Of a DNA stretch of 64,000 nt, positions 1 through 13,400 are shown piece by piece. This stretch comes from Lumbricus terrestris (Eukaryota > Annelida > Clitellata > Crassiclitellata > Lumbricidae). The stretch spans positions 24,740,682 to 24,804,681 of the forward strand of contig OX457053.1 in the NCBI GenBank assembly GCA_949752735.1, given 5' to 3'. Each line of letters opens with the position of its first letter. Within the stretch, counting starts at the first letter, position 1. The notes under the pieces are model-generated. The model saw only the letters and a program-made list of their open reading frames with translations, was not told the origin of the DNA and made no database searches. The position numbers and the translations under genes are program-made.

Positions 1-82
1 TAATAATGAATATTAATGCTTGTAATGATGAATACTGATCGAGGTCGAATGGTCACATGTGTATATGCGTTGGCCTTCGTAG

Positions 83-246
83 GATTTCGTCTTCTACACG
101 ACCCACATGAAGATCAACAAGCGGATTCTGTCGCTGTGCATGGGCAACCACGAGATGTACATGAGGCGACGGAAACCCGACTCGATCGAGATTCAGCAGA
201 TGAAGGCCCAGACCCAGGAAGAGAAGATGGCCAGGCAGCAGGAAAG
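83..246 (+). CDS. ERM exon: end of FERM F3 and start of helical domain
   Basis: The acceptor is TTCGTAG before 83 and the donor AAAG/GTCGGT after 246, leaving phase 2. It encodes [20 protein letters not shown] and onward, the F3 C-terminal helix and the beginning of the alpha-helical region, ending QQE(R). The left edge of the window cuts the preceding intron. Confidence 0.9.
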
Positions 247-1356
247 GTCGGTGGTTTCAGATGAACCAGATGGCACCACTTGTATCTCTCGGCTCTGCTT
301 CCTGTATCTGTCGGTTTTTGCTCTGTGTATCTGCCAGTTTTGCTCTGTGTATCTGTCAGTTTTGCTCTGTGTATCTGTCCGTTTTGCTCTGTGTATCTGT
401 CCGTTTTGCTCTGTGTATCTGTCCGTTTTGCTCTGTGTATCTGCCAGTTTTGCTCTGTGTATCTGTCCGTTTTGCTGGATGTATCTCTCAGTTTTGCTCC
501 GTGTATCTTTCCTTTTTTCTCCTTGTGTCTGTCAGTTTTTCTCACTGTATCTGTCAGTTTTGCTCGCTGTATCTGTCAGTTTTGCTCTGTGTATCTGTTA
601 GTTTTACTCAGTGGCGTAGGCAGGGGGGTTTCGGGGGTTAAACCCCCCCATTGGCTCCGGGAAAAGGTTTTTTTTCAGGTTATTTTTGGTTTTAAGTAAG
701 AAAAAATTGCAAAAAACAGGGTTTCCGGACATAAACCCCCCCATCAAAAATTCCTGGCTACGCCACTGGTTTTACTCCTTGAATCTACATGTTTACTGGT
801 CGTATCTCTTCGTTTTGCTGGATATGTATGTCCATTTTGCTTCTTGTATATATCCGTTTTCCTCTGTATCTGTCCAATCCATCAATTTTATCTCATCCTT
901 TTCACAGTCGCTAATGTGACATGCCATTCCCAGCTTCTTAAGACTTAACTTTTTTCAAATTGCCTATTAATCTTAAACTGTTTCTATTGCCAATTGATCT
1001 TATGTATTGTGATTGGTGATACTATAGTGAACGCCACTTGGTTTATCAGTGCCATTGTTTGATGTCTTGTCCATTTGACACTGGTGCTATAGAAGCTACT
1101 CTAGGTACAGCTACCTATTCCACCGCCGAGACTTGACCTAGATGTCATCCCGGCAACTTCCCTTCAGTCGTGTTTATATCTCAACTTTTACCATATCATG
1201 TGGGTCCCTCTGTTTGAATCCCCCCGCTTTGACCTGCGCTCCATTCCACGTAACCTGTTTTTATAAACTACTCTGAAAGACGTTCATCTTTGGCCGTGCC
1301 TGTGTCGGGAGCACCCCTGATTAGTTTATCTTGAAGGGGTGCTACATAAATTCGTC

Positions 1357-1452
<96 letters not shown>

Positions 1453-4400
1453 CAATAGATCTCACACTTTATTGTTGACTGGCTTTTGCATCTCCATTAA
1501 TTGGTTGAGGTTCAAAGGTTCGGGTTTGTGTTTAGGAATTTCAGCGTTTGAAGGATTTTTATGGATTTTTAAAGATTTCTTGGGATTTTACGATCCATAA
1601 TTTTTTTAAAAAGAAGGTTATAGCTTAAGCGGATCTACTCAAGTGTCGTGTGAATTCATCGTTGTTTTTAGTCGCATATACTTATACTTTCAAAGCAGTC
1701 GATTAATACCGGTACTTGACAAGTTTTTCTCATACCTGAATTTCATCAAAGGCTGATATATGCAATCGCAGACATTTACATACATGACCACATGTATATG
1801 TATTCACATACCTGCAGTTCATCAAAGGCTGATATATACAGTAACAGACATATACATACATGACTACATGTATATGTATTCATATATACATGCATGCATT
1901 ATTATATATATTCGCATACCTGCAGTTCATCAAAGGCTGATATATACAATCACAGACATATGAAATGTTATGCATGTATGATGCATGCATGGCTACATGT
2001 ATATGTGTTATGTATTCATATATACATGCATACTTGTACAATTGTACATGTATACATAAATTATATATAATTATTCACATGCCTGCATTTCATCATAGGC
2101 TGATATATATAATATATGTATATGATACATGCGGTACATATGCATGCATGTATACATATGTTTTATCATACCCTCATTTCATCAAAGGCTGGTATATCAT
2201 TTACAATCACGCATCATACATATGTAAATTTTTACATTCATACAAGCATACATTGATGCACATTGAGATAATATCATGGCACTATTAAAGTTTGTCCGAG
2301 TAGTGTTAAACTACCTAAAATTAGCTTCATGTGAAGATTGTTGCGCGAGGATCTGTTAGTTACCATGGCAATGGGATGCTGTTTGCAGGATGATGCTTCA
2401 GAAGGAAAAGCAGCAGCGGGAGGAGGCGGAGCGACAGAGGAAGGAGCTGGAGGAGAGACTGCGGCGCTACGAGGAAGAGTTCGAGAAATCAAAGAGAGGT
2501 GAGAGTTCATTGTTGTCAACTGCTGCTGCTGTCTGTTGTGTAGGATGGTTGTGGTTGCCATGGCAATGCGGTATTGTTGCCATGGCTATTGTAGATACAA
2601 GAGGCAGGCTTCTTTAATTTGAAGTTACCTGGTGATGATGACTTGTACATTGTCAGGATGGCACTAATAGGTGCGGTTACGTTTGATGAAAATTTTATTA
2701 AAGGTGGCGGTATTTGCAGTCTAACGTCACTGTGTGGTAACAAAGACCATTAGCGACACCCTCCTTTTTTTCCAGGCTTGGGACTGGCACTGGCAGAGTG
2801 CAGTCAGTGACGGAGTTTTGATTAAAGGGTAAATTATTTAGTTCATGTGTAGAGTAGCGGTCAACCTACTGGACTGTCATTGTCTAAATTCGTGGGGAGG
2901 TGGGTCTGAAATTTGGTTTGTTATTTCTGCCCGTATTAACCCTCCCCCCTTTGCCAACTGGGCTTTGATGAGTTAACTGATTATGCGAAGATGAGATACA
3001 GTGTGGATAGGACTTGTCAACCACCCTCATATGCCAAGGCTGAGAAAACGAAGTCACTGTGCATCATGCCAATGGCTGCCTCTCTCTTGAAAGGGCGCCA
3101 TAGCAAATGCGAGAAATAACAAAATATAGAAGGATTAAAAAGGTCCTCTTCTTGTGGTATTAGTTTAATTCATTGGCCGATTGATTTGAATGCTAATTTG
3201 TTGCTGTCGTGACTCTAGCTTGCTGGGTTACTACTGACTATTGAGTTATATGGTGCTTTTGTCCACGTTTGTATTTTATTATGGCATGTTCAGATTGTTC
3301 GTGGCATTTGTATTTAGCTGTTTATTATTTGTGTGTTTTTAAATATGCGTATTTCACATTATTTTTTCCATAATTTATTACAATTGCATGCATTAAAATG
3401 GGTTTCTTGTGATGTGTTTGTAGTATGGTTTTGTTACCTGTACATATACATGTGCTATTGCTGTGTTACCTACGTGCGGTCTTCCTACCTGTACTTGTGT
3501 GTTTGTTCCATGCCTGTTTGTTACGTGTATGTTTGTAACATGCATGTTTGTGACATAAGTGTTTGTTCCATGCCTGTTTTGTTATGTGCATGTTTGTAAC
3601 TTGCATGTTTGTGACATGAGTGTTCGTTCTATGCCTGTTTGTAATGTGCTTGTTTGTAACATGCATGTTTGTGACATTAGTGTTTGTGACATTAGTGTTT
3701 GTGACATTAGTGTTTGTAGCATGCATGTTTGTGGACATGAGTGTTTGTTCCATGCCTGTTTGTAACTTGCATGTTTGTGATATGAATATTTATTCCATGT
3801 CTGTTATGTACATGTTTATGACATGTGTGTTTGTTAGATGCGTGTTTGTTGTGCATATATGTGTGTTTGTATGCGTGTGTTAATGACACTGTTTTTATTC
3901 GTATATGTGTTTGTGGTTGCAGAGCTGGAGAAATCTCAGCAGGTGGCAATGACGCTCGAGGAAAGGATGCGCGAGTCGGAACGCGAACGGCGCGAGATGG
4001 AAGAGGCTCGGCAGCGGGCGGAAGAAGCACGGCGTGAGGCAGAGGAGGCTGCTCACCTGGAAAAGGCGGAACGGGAGGTCAAGGTGAGTAGCCAGTCTGG
4101 AGTGCACCTCTCTTTATGAGTTTGCAAGTTGGAATGTTTTGATGTATATGGACAAATTGAAAGCCGATAAAAGCTAGGGACTCTTTTCTAAGGATCGTTC
4201 TACAACCTGCAAATTATAATAATAATAATGATAATAATAATAATTAGGGATGCTAATATCGATTTTTGGTTATCGGTTTTTAAAATCCGGTTTCAAACCG
4301 GTTATCGGTTTTTAATTGCCTCTCGGAAATGTTAGATATTATATAATTCAAATTATTCTATGTAGGCTAATAAGTAACGCAACGTATGTGTAGTGTATTA

Positions 4401-7400
4401 AATCGCTATTATCTATCAAACTAACTTGTCTAGTGTTAAGTATTAATTATAAGTAGAAGTTAAGATAGACAATGTAGTGGCGTTGATTTAGTTAGTTAAT
4501 TAATTGGCGTTGGTAGAAGAATTAATATTTAGTAATATGATCAGCAAACGAAAACACAGACGCGCTTAATAAAGACAGCGAGGCTGATGGACGTTGGTCG
4601 CTAATGGCAACTATATCAACACACGTAACATAATGACGCGCAAACGGATTAAAACGCACGTCATCGACGGAAACGGATAAATCTTGGATTTCTGCAATTT
4701 GAGGTTGATAGAGAAGGGTCATTTGTTGTGCCAAATGAACTCTTAAGTTAAATTAACCACAGAATGAACAGTTTGATACATCTTCGACGTTTGGAAGAAG
4801 TGTAGCCAGTAGACGTTGAGTTTTTCGGGACAGTTTTGTGTTCGAAGCAAAATCTGGAGCCTGTTATAACTATCGTCATTCGTTGGTGGAGAGTTTGATC
4901 GTTGATTTTGAATTTTTCGAACGTTGGAGAGTCGCTGGAAATAGTCACACGGTTGATTAGTGTTGTTATGATCACTTGGTTGATCATATGGTTGATGTGT
5001 ACGCTGGAATTGTGACAAATCTCATCTATTGAAGTAAGAAGACGGGTGTTGGCGAATACTAAATATATATCCTGGAATTCCGTGGTTCGGCCTGGACTGC
5101 GAAACTTCATTGGTGTATATTATTCCTCATCTACTTCGAAAGACACTTGGTTGTCAGAAAACGAGAATCGAACTACGACAGTTTACCGAATTGGCAGACG
5201 TTGAACTAGAAAAGAATATCTACACTCAAGTGAAGATAAGAATTAAATAATATAGTAGATAATCAACGCCAATAAGTAAATAGGAATACTGCGTAATTGT
5301 ATTGTTTATTTAACAGTTTTCAATTATATTATACATTTATAAAGAATTGGTTTCTCTTTGAACTGGCTATTTAAATGCAGTACATTTTCAATACCTGCTA
5401 AAATAAGCTTAAGACGGATAAACGTTACAGTATGTACATGCAATTAGGGATTTTTTAAAACGATAACCGGAAAACCGGTTATCGGTTCTGAATTCGATAA
5501 CCGGTTTTCATAATTGACCAAACAATAAGCGTATTGATTTTTCTTATCATTATCTCAATGAAAACTACCAGAAATTCCTGAAAAATTACGCATGTAATGT
5601 TTAGCGTTTATATTGCTTTCGAAATTTCAATATGGCTGGCATCTGTCGGATGCATCGATATTTATATTTAGAGCGAGTTAGGTCTAATATGATGGTCAGA
5701 TGAGTGTATATAATGTCTGTCGGAAATTCGTGTGGTCTGTTCTCCAATTGGATGTTGAGTTATCAGCGAACCGAGTTGCAACCGGCCCTTACCTACCTAC
5801 CTTTTTACTCTATGGAAATATCACTGATCCATGGTTTGTTTATAGGCAGCATTATTAGAAATCGCTTGTTTTGTGGAAAGTTCCTTTTTTGTAAAGACTG
5901 AATACACGTGTTCATTATGAATATCTTTTATTTATGTTGAATAATGAAAATTTAATAGCAACATACAGTGTAAATTATGTTCATTTGAATCTCTAATTAG
6001 GAAATATAGAATTCGTTGTTAATGACAAATTGCGTTACATACGCTGCACTAAGTAATAGCCTACATATGTTAATTTGAATTATATAACATTTCCGAGAGG
6101 CAATTAAAAACCGATAACCGGTTTTAAACCGGATTTTACAAACCGATAACTGTTTTTTGGAAAAAACCGATATTAACATCCCTACATGCAATCTAGCATT
6201 AACGACGAAATCTTTATTTTTGGACATAATTTACCCTATATGTTCCTATTATATCTTCATCATGCAACATAAATAAAAGGTATTCATAAAAAACACGTGT
6301 CTTGAGTTTTTAGTCTTTACGAAACAGAAAGAAATTCTTATCTCTACAAAGCAAAACTTAGAGATTTCGGAATAAACAAACCATAGATGTAAAAAACGAT
6401 GAAAATAAAAAAAAGAGGAAAAAACCTCGGTTTTTTTGAAAAAATAAATAACGACAAAACACGATAAAAACGGAGACGAAAATATCTTGCCTTTGTTACA
6501 CCTGAAACTTATTTTAAGCTTAAAAACCTTGCTTATGCAATTTTATCTTAATCTGCAAATAACACAACTTTATTATTAGGCCAAAATTAGTTGGTATAAG
6601 TAACATTAATCTACCACAGTTATTTGTGTGATGTTCTATCATCAGTAGGTGCATGTCGCACGACACAATTTCGAGATAACGGCCAAAAATGACTGACTGT
6701 GTCAAAATTGAGTGTTTCGACTTTGAATCAGATTCGTTGAATATAATCATTACTTTATCAAAAAAACTCTTTGGATGACTAATTTTTACGTTTTAATCTG
6801 CGGAAATCACGTTATTGTAAAAGGTACCGAAACGAAATAAACGAAAACGTCCATTTTTAATGCAAGCAGATCGCCTTCTACTATTGCCATCTTGTGCATA
6901 GATGCTGCTTGTTGGAAAGCTCAGCATGTCTATTTTTAAATTATTATCTGTATAATTAAAAGCTCTTAAGTGCTGTAATACGCCGAGCAAATTTCTGTCC
7001 AGGGTAACGGCCTCTGTTGTCATAGACCCTGATCAAATCGGATCCATCTATGTCTATTTTAAGATTTATCAACGTTATGACCTTGTTTTTCAAACACCAA
7101 CCAATAATAGGAGAAAATCAACAACAACAACAATCTTCTTTATTGCCCACCACCACAAAGTAATACAAGCGTACAGTTTACAAATTCGTATGAAGGTTGT
7201 CTATGGGTAAACCCAAAGGAACATATGGTTCCGCAAGACAGGGTTCCCTATTTACATCAGTAATTTATCAATTATTATACTTTGATGGTCATCATTATAT
7301 CTTTATAGTCATATTGTAAAATGTCAACAGTTGATTTTTTATTAGGTCATCATTATATCTTCATAGTCATATTGTAAAATGTCAACAGTTGATTTTTTAT

Positions 7401-10400
7401 TAGGAGCTTAAGGCTTCTCGAAAGATGGGTAAAAGCACACTAAACAGAAACCATCATAAACAATTCATGCAGTGTATATTAGTGCATGTACAAGTGCATC
7501 GTGCAAGCAACAATAAGATTACTCAAACAAGTGCAGCTAAAAGGTAACCTTTGAATTTCCGTTTGAATTGGCAAACAGTGGGTAGGTGTTTAAGGTCATT
7601 AGGTAGTGAGTTCCATAGCAGTGGACCATATAATATATGGTCCACTGCTATGGAACTCACTACCAGTACTGTATTACACAGTAATATTATTACTGTGTTG
7701 CCTAGCAGTGGTGCATACCCTTCGCTGATGGTAGTTCATGGCTGAACGCGTATATGTTGATTTTTTACAAAACCTGTTGTCAAAATTAGTAGGTATTTTA
7801 TGTATGCACTTGAAGTTTAAACATAAATGAGCCTACTTGAAGTTTATTTATGCACTCGAAAGGTAATATTTTTAAGTTGTAGAATAGAGATACAGTATGA
7901 GCTCTATAAGGCACATTACCTATAATTCTCACAACTCGCTTTTGCAAGGTAGTCAAGATGGTTAGTCGACTTTGGTACGTAGAGACCCTCACAAGATTGC
8001 AGTAGGACATGTAAGGGTATATTAAAATATAATACAAATTGACAATTATTTGGTGTGGCAAAACCTACCGGACACGAGAGATAATACCTATATTTTAAAC
8101 AAAATTCTTTGAGATATAAGTTACATGCTCCTTCCATGTTAAATTTTCGTCAATGTGGATGCCCAAAAATTTAGTAGAAGAAGCCGTGGTAATGCCTTGG
8201 TCATCTATGTTAATAGTTAAATCACAGTCTAATTTAATATTTAAGTTCAGTTTTCTTTTAGAATGAAACAAAATGAAATTGGTCTTTTGTAGGTTTAGTG
8301 ATAACTTGTTGGCCTTGAACTATTCACCAACATGTTTTAGTTCGACATTAATTGTTTTAACTAGTACTTCTATAGACTTGTTTGACATAAAAACTAGAGC
8401 TGTTGTTCGATTAAAAAAATTAATCGCGATTAATCGCATGATTAAAATTTTTAATCGAAATTAACGCAATATTAATCGACGTTTTTCACATTGCCTGACA
8501 TAGCTGTTTACTTGCTAAGCTTATTATAAAACAATTCAATTAACCACAAGCCTAAAAGTAAAATAATGAATTCTTGATTAATAATGATTGTTAATTGTTA
8601 TTCCTATTAATTTCAGAACAGTTCTGTGTGACAGAAATAATCGATTAAACACAAAACAGTAAACAATTCAAACCAGCCAGTGCTGCGAAAAAGTTTTCTA
8701 ATTTCCTTTAATTTCAGCTGGCTTACCTTTACAAAGACATCAACTTCCATAAAGTGAAACTAAGGGTTCAACTAACGCATAAAGGTGGAACTAAGACTGT
8801 AAGACATATTCGATTATTAAATTAATGACATAGCCATTTGCTTAAGCAAACAAGTTTGTTTACGTTGGCTGGTTCAAGTGAGGCTCTTTTTTATTCACAA
8901 CATAGCCATATACAGAAAAGAGACGTTCACATGGGACCGTGGTAGCCGGGGATCCTAGGTTCCTATAATATATATAGTTAACTTAGCTAGGACTGAGTCT
9001 GCCTGTAACTTCCACCACTGCAATGGATCCAGATCATTCTCAATTTGTAGAACGATTCTGTATTGTTCAACAACTGATTTCGTGGCTCGTCTTTAGAGTA
9101 GGATGACAGTTCATGCAGTCGCTTTTTCTTTTGGGATGCTTCTTTTACTGTGTGCTGAAGGTCAGCAAGTTGGTCTGAGTTTCACGATTAAAGTAGCCTA
9201 TTAATCAACCTGTTCATTTGGTGCTGTATTGTACCGCATAAATCTGATATTAGAGATACTGTAGCGTGCAATGGTCGTTATAATCGGTATTACATTAACG
9301 TGCGTGATTAACGCGTTAAAAAAATAGTCGCAAAATTTTTTAACGCGTTAATCGCTCGCGTTAACGGTGATTAATCAACAGCCCTAATAAAAACATTAGT
9401 GTCGTCAGCAAACATAATAAAGTGGAGTAATACTAAGGCATATGAGATGCCATTCATGTATATTAGGAACAGTAGATAAATAAATACCAAGCATAAACAA
9501 CTTTAAATGTCTCGACGTCGGTCCATGGTAACATGTCACGTGATCGAAATTCCATAGTGTGATTGGACAGTACTTAGGTCGGGCCAGGTCAGGCACGAAC
9601 TGTGCATGCCTGACTTGGCCCGACCTAAGTACTATCCAATCACAATCAATATGATGTTGCTTATAATATACTGTCGAAAGTAAATCAAACCATATTATGG
9701 TTTGATTTCCTTTCGACAGTTCTTTTCGAGAAAATTACTTTTCAGAGGTAAATAATCTCAATTTTCTGAAGCGAATAGGATCCCCGACGCATTGAAGTCG
9801 AAATTATCATCGGCATGTTTTGCGGAGCGGACGAATTAGAAACGAGTCGATGGTATTATTTTCTACAGTTCCGAATGGTTTCAATTAGGCCTACCCATGG
9901 TGTAAGAGTTCTTACACCATGGGCCTACCTTTGCGATTAATTTTCTAGGGATGAAAATGATTCAGACGAGTTTGGAAAATGTTACGAGTTGTGGCCAAAT
10001 GCTGATTTTGGCATGCTGGCTGCTCGGATTCGATAATTGACTGGTTAAATTGTCGTTAACATGCGTCAATGACGCTTTGATGAAGCTAGACAGAGAGAGA
10101 TCTAACCTAATGGAAGCTTACAAAATAATCACTGGAGAGGAAGCAGCAAAGTGGGAGAGGTTATTAAATTAGCACCAGACAAGAACAAGGCAATGACGAG
10201 GTCACATTATACATTAGGCTATTTAAGAAAAAATTAGTGCAGAAATTCTTCTGTGCAAGAGTTGCAGATTCATGGAATAGTTTGAATAACAGTAGGCCTA
10301 GTGTCTCAGTGCATGGACACTGAACAGTGTCATGATTTTTATGAGGAAGTTATGGAAATGGGCTATTAAGCGTTCCAGGTGAATTATAAGTGGTTCTAAC

Positions 10401-13400
10401 ATGAACTGTCGGTCTTCTAAACCACTTGAAGCCATTGTCATGTTATGTTAGGTCATAGAAAGTGTTGCTCGTTTCTTCAAATTTGCTGAAGTCAATACTT
10501 CATGCTACTTGTTGCCTCGTTCTCTAAAAGGCACATTAAATTTTTTCCTTCAAAACCCAACATGCAGTGTGGTGCAAACACAAGGCATTTTTGATTTGTG
10601 TCTTGCTTTGAATCTTTAGTGCAAACATGAGTTTATTTGCTGAATGTAAATGTAATAATGAATGGTAAAACTTAAACAACATTGTAGAATGAAAGTTTGT
10701 GGTTTGAAATTTGCATTCTTCAGATTTATTATTTCTAAGGGTTTTTAATAATTCACTAAAAATGTCATATCATCGGATATATTTAAGCAAATGCAATGAA
10801 ATTTGCAGCGTGCATTGAGCCTGACATGGACATTGTGCATGCTAAATGTCATAGCAATGGCTCTATTATTACTATACGTTGTCAAGGACTTTCCTATGTA
10901 TACTTTAATTGCGATTTTCTCGATTTAAGTATTTTCATGATTTACTACTTCAAATGAACATATCTCAGGTTCTACTGAAGATATCTGAATAATTATTGCA
11001 TTGACGGAAACATCATTTCATTCTGTAAAATAAAATGAAATAATCTCGTTTTTGAAAACAATCGACATGAGCCTGCTTTTGATGTAGCACCTCACATTTT
11101 TTCTTATAACTTTGGTTTTATAAGAAATTCAGAAAAATTAAAGGTGTTGAAATCTTTTCAAATTTAAATTGTAAACATAAATCCACATAAGTTCATGCTG
11201 ATCAACGTAACGCAATTAAATCTAATCAGAAGCAAAGACCATATATGTGTACCGTACTAAATGTACATTTCTACTTAAAATTGTTATTATAAATATTAGT
11301 TATAGGCGCAAGAATTTTATATCAAAATAACTCTTACAAATTTCATTTCTTGTATGGACCTAATGCATGTATTTCTCAAATGATGACTTGAACAATTACA
11401 TAATGCCTCTGTAGTTAGCTGAATCCTTGACAGTACGGTGAAAACGTATGGAATATCAGACAAAAAAGGAAACTAAGGAAAATAATAATAGACAGTAAAT
11501 AAATAAATGAAGTATCATAATTTTTTTTAAACGATGAAAATACGATGCAAAAAAATAAAAACGATAAAACGAGGTTTTTTGGGAGAGAATAAAAAATGGG
11601 AAATTTTTTGCATCTATGAAGCAAACCATAGATTACGAAATTTCCATAAAGTAAAAAGGTAGGTAAGTAATGCCAATGCCTACTATGTCAATCATTTTTA
11701 GTCTCGAAAAATAAGAAACCCTAGAATATATTTTATTGGTAAACTCTTCAAACATAGTTTATCATAGTAGGTTATATTTAACTTCATAAGTTACTTTTCA
11801 ATAATAATATTCCTTTTAATGATTCAATCTGACACACCGCAGAATGATTACAAGTACATGTTATACGAAATACGGCCCACTATAGCACGACACGGAGGTC
11901 GGCTTTACAGCAGTGGGTTCGGTAACTTAACTAATGGCCTAAGTGCTGGATCACTTCTGGTCGGCCAAGCCAGAAGTGGGAGGGGCTATCTTTATTTTTA
12001 GCAGGACCCGAGTCAAGCAACACAACAGCAAAGCGCCAATGGCAGCTAACAGAAACTTTAATAAATTAATGCCCTGAGCGAGGCTTGAACCCGGGTCGCG
12101 CGAATGACTCTCAGTTTAACGGTCAGCGCTCTCACCACTGAGCTACGGGACCCCCTCATCTTTTCAATTCCAATAAAATATCGTCAAACTCCAGTATTAT
12201 CCTGTCTAATGTGATTCGATCTTCATACAGCAAAGGCCTGTTGCAACTCAGCGCGTTGATATCGGATTTCAAAACAGACCACGAATTTCAGACAGGCATA
12301 TATTTATACACTTGTACAACCATAGACAGCTTACAGTTACTGATATTATGTCTATGCGTGCATCAGCCATATTGGATCAAACATCACAAGCAATCTTAGC
12401 ACTAATAAATGCATCGTACAAGCATAATTTTTCTGGCATTTCTGGTAATTTTCACTGCGATAATTATCAGAAAAATAAATACGATTATCATTTGGTAAAT
12501 TATGAAAACCGGTTATCGGATTCAGAACCGATAACCGGATTTCCGGTTATCGTTTAGCATCCCTAATAATAATATTATTATTAAAGTAATAGTAATAATG
12601 ATGTTGATGATGCCGATAATAATGGTACTGATGATAATAATACTATTCACTGATGTTGCAGGAGACAAGGTCTGATTCTCCAGATAACCGTTACCACTGA
12701 TGGTGTATTTTTTAGTTCTTAGGGAAATTGCACTTACCCTAAATAAACATAACACTGATAACGACAACAATTTCACTTACAGTACTAGGCACGTGCGTTG
12801 TGATGGATGTTTCAGGAACAAGAGGCTCGCGAGGCGCTGGAGGAACTGGAGCGTCGCATGGAAGAGACTCGACTAAAGGACGCGGAGTCACACCGCCTGG
12901 CGGAGGAGCTGGAGCAGGCTCGACTGAAGATGGAGGAGAACCAGCGAGCGCTGGAAGAGGCGCTCAAGACTCCGGCGCATGTCATTGTTATCGATCAGGG
13001 TCCGGACGACGATGACAAAACATCGGAAAACAGTACGTACAGTACGTCTCCATTGCTCTTCTCTGTCAACAAGTTCCGTTCGTCGTTGTCTTCACTCTTG
13101 TATATATTTTTACTCGTTTCTATATTTGTGCTCATTTATATGGCGCGCCTGCCAAGCCCACCACACTAGAGCAATTTTCTTGTGCCCGTAAAACCTGTAC
13201 ACAGAATCCCTGACTAAGACGACACACGGATCGAAAAGGTGTCTGTTTCAGGTGGATGACCCAACTACTGGAAGAGCATGACTTTGTGCTGGGGCGCATG
13301 CAATGAGCGCAATCAGGACACATTGGAGCGCGGTGGTGTGGTGGTGTTCGGCACCTTGGAGCCGGAGGGTTCCAGGTTCCAAGCCGCCATGTAGGGACCT

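Larger units (their letters stand above)
7118..9480 (-). pseudogene. LINE reverse-transcriptase fragment, 3' end, interrupted by a hAT element
   Basis: On the minus strand, [21 protein letters not shown] (about 9480-9395) contains the RT catalytic FADD box. After the 992-bp hAT insertion the frame resumes with [39 protein letters not shown] and [19 protein letters not shown] down to about 7800. These are the usual C-terminal blocks of jockey/CR1-type RTs. The 7118-7260 segment (AACAACAACAAT...TTTATTGCCCACCACC, then GGGTAAACCCAAAGG) looks like its 3' UTR; a related tail is at 14800-14935. Stops and frameshifts show it is dead. Confidence 0.82.
4245..12565 (-). mobile_element. Large hAT-bounded block (8.3 kb) filling the longest ERM intron
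   Basis: The left edge TAGGGATGCTAATATCG and right edge ...AGCATCCCTA are the two different ends of one hAT family, as shown by the intact short relative at 5445-6184. The subterminal 90-120 bp of each edge align to that relative's opposite ends, in reverse orientation. Both flanks carry ATAATAAT (4237-4244, 12566-12573), which fits an 8-bp duplication but lies in low-complexity AAT sequence. No transposase is readable. The interior is filled with later insertions: another copy of the family, LINE pieces, a 992-bp hAT, a SINE and palindromes. Two unrelated single ends remain possible. Confidence 0.65.

Noticed and set aside
107..699. Overlapping open frames rich in Cys/Ser/Leu
   Set aside because: They are translations of the 22-bp minisatellite; only 107-246 overlaps the real ERM exon, in its frame.
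3466..4030. Repetitive Thr-Asn/His and Cys/Val frames on both strands
   Set aside because: Produced by the 15-bp minisatellite, with no splice or family support outside the ERM exon at 3923.
12060..12155. tRNA-like sequence with A and B boxes on the minus strand
   Set aside because: It is the head of a SINE (second copy at 47105-47188); the acceptor stem does not pair well enough for a functional tRNA.
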